Shown here piece after piece: positions 36,076 to 36,466 of a stretch of DNA of 36,466 bases. Below the pieces are notes generated by a model, which was given only the letters and a program-made list of their open reading frames with translations, was not told the DNA's origin and did not search any database. Every line of letters starts with the position of its first letter. Positions within the stretch are counted from its first letter, which is position 1. A program made the position numbers and the translations under genes. The DNA is from Marinifilaceae bacterium. GTDB lineage: Bacteria > Bacteroidota > Bacteroidia > Bacteroidales > Marinifilaceae. The DNA is taken from positions 1 to 36,466 of the forward strand of contig JAOARN010000125.1 in the NCBI GenBank assembly GCA_025210485.1, in the 5' to 3' direction.

Positions 36076-36466
36076 TTCAGTGGTTTTGTTTTTTAACCAC
36101 GGAAATTTTACTTGGATTTCTTCAGCGGTTTCAGCGGCTTCCGCGGTTTGTATTTTTTTAAACCACGGACACCACAGATACCACGGAAGCTATTATTATT
36201 TAATCCGAAGTTTATTTTTGTTTCCTTTTGGCGGCTTCAGCGGCTTCAGTGGTTTGTTTTTCAACCACGGACAACACAGATACCACGGAAACTTTACTTG
36301 GATTTTTTCAGCGGTTTCTGCGACTTCCACGGTTTGTATTTTTTTAAACCACGAACATCACAAATACCCCGGATGCTTTTTTATTTAATCCGAAGTTTAT
36401 TTTTGTTTCATTTTTTCGGTTTCAGCGGCTTCCGCGGTTTTTTTTTAACCACGAACACCACGGATA
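36076..36466. repeat. Tandem palindromic repeat block (186-bp period)
   Basis: Copy 1 spans 36096-36281 and copy 2 36282-36466, running to the window end; a tail of a preceding unit is at 36076-36095. The landmarks ACCACGGAAA (36096, 36282) and CTTGGATTT (36111, 36297) recur at 186 bp. Each unit alternates a forward motif of the type CAGCGGTTTCAGCGGCTTC with an inverted one of the type AAACCACGGACACCACAGAT, so the CCGCGGTTT/AAACCACGG pairs can fold. It is clearly richer in GC than the rest. Similar 'accacggacaccacggat' repeats occur in many bacterial genomes. It is non-coding; an ORF through it is repetitive (NHG/RYHG) and spurious. Confidence 0.85.

Noticed and set aside
36080-36388. Plus-strand ORF of 102 aa
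   Set aside because: It lies wholly in the tandem repeat; its repeating NHG/RYHG segments come from the DNA repeat and it has no independent coding signal.

Overview
The window is AT-rich chromosomal DNA from a member of the phylum Bacteroidota, probably an anaerobic or facultative marine-type lineage such as Marinilabiliales/Marinifilaceae; that rank is inference. The phylum call rests on a secreted protein with a type IX secretion (T9SS) C-terminal sorting domain, lipoproteins with acidic residues right after the lipid-bearing Cys, the Bacteroidota-type GlmU-like fusion, promoters of the TTTG-N18-21-TAnnTTTG type, and the near absence of Shine-Dalgarno sequences.

Layout. 1-765: a decayed GIY-YIG nuclease end followed by two palindromic repeats. 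766-5198: a GlmU-like enzyme and the Lon protease, separated by a ~740 bp gene-free leader. 5258-9030 (minus): a small helical protein and two paralogous acidic surface lipoproteins, with the second copy of a dispersed repeat between them. 9336-13380: a TrmH-type RNA methyltransferase and an AddA/RecB-like helicase-nuclease. 13679-14470: an unrecognised protein with a Gln/Asn-rich N-terminus. 14695-17358: an SLC13 anion permease plus CysQ, a probable sulfur pair. 17473-19899: a membrane-anchored helical protein, PhoH, and an orphan protein with a PD-(D/E)XK-like motif. 20307-22097: DnaX. 22598-27906: monomeric NADP isocitrate dehydrogenase followed by the citrate lyase subunits citD-citE-citF. 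27970-32726 (minus): a two-gene unit of a DUF7151-like lipoprotein and a very large T9SS-exported Asp-box/PKD protein. 33220-35730: RlmB-like rRNA methyltransferase, a class D beta-lactamase with all active-site motifs, and a Crp/Fnr-type regulator (minus). 36076-36466: a GC-richer tandem repeat of 186 bp period.

Most of the window is ordinary housekeeping content. The points that deserve a second look are: an A9 run in dnaX at the end of the gamma-equivalent part, with quick stops in both other frames; a perfect 24-bp palindrome in front of citDEF; a nested inverted repeat after phoH; a dispersed repeat present twice (453-578, 5936-6048); the orphan nuclease-like gene; the Gln/Asn-rich orphan; the tandem acidic lipoproteins with a (GAY)6 tract; and a chromosomal class D beta-lactamase. 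I saw no CRISPR array, rRNA, tRNA, intact transposase or prophage, and no multi-gene defence island.
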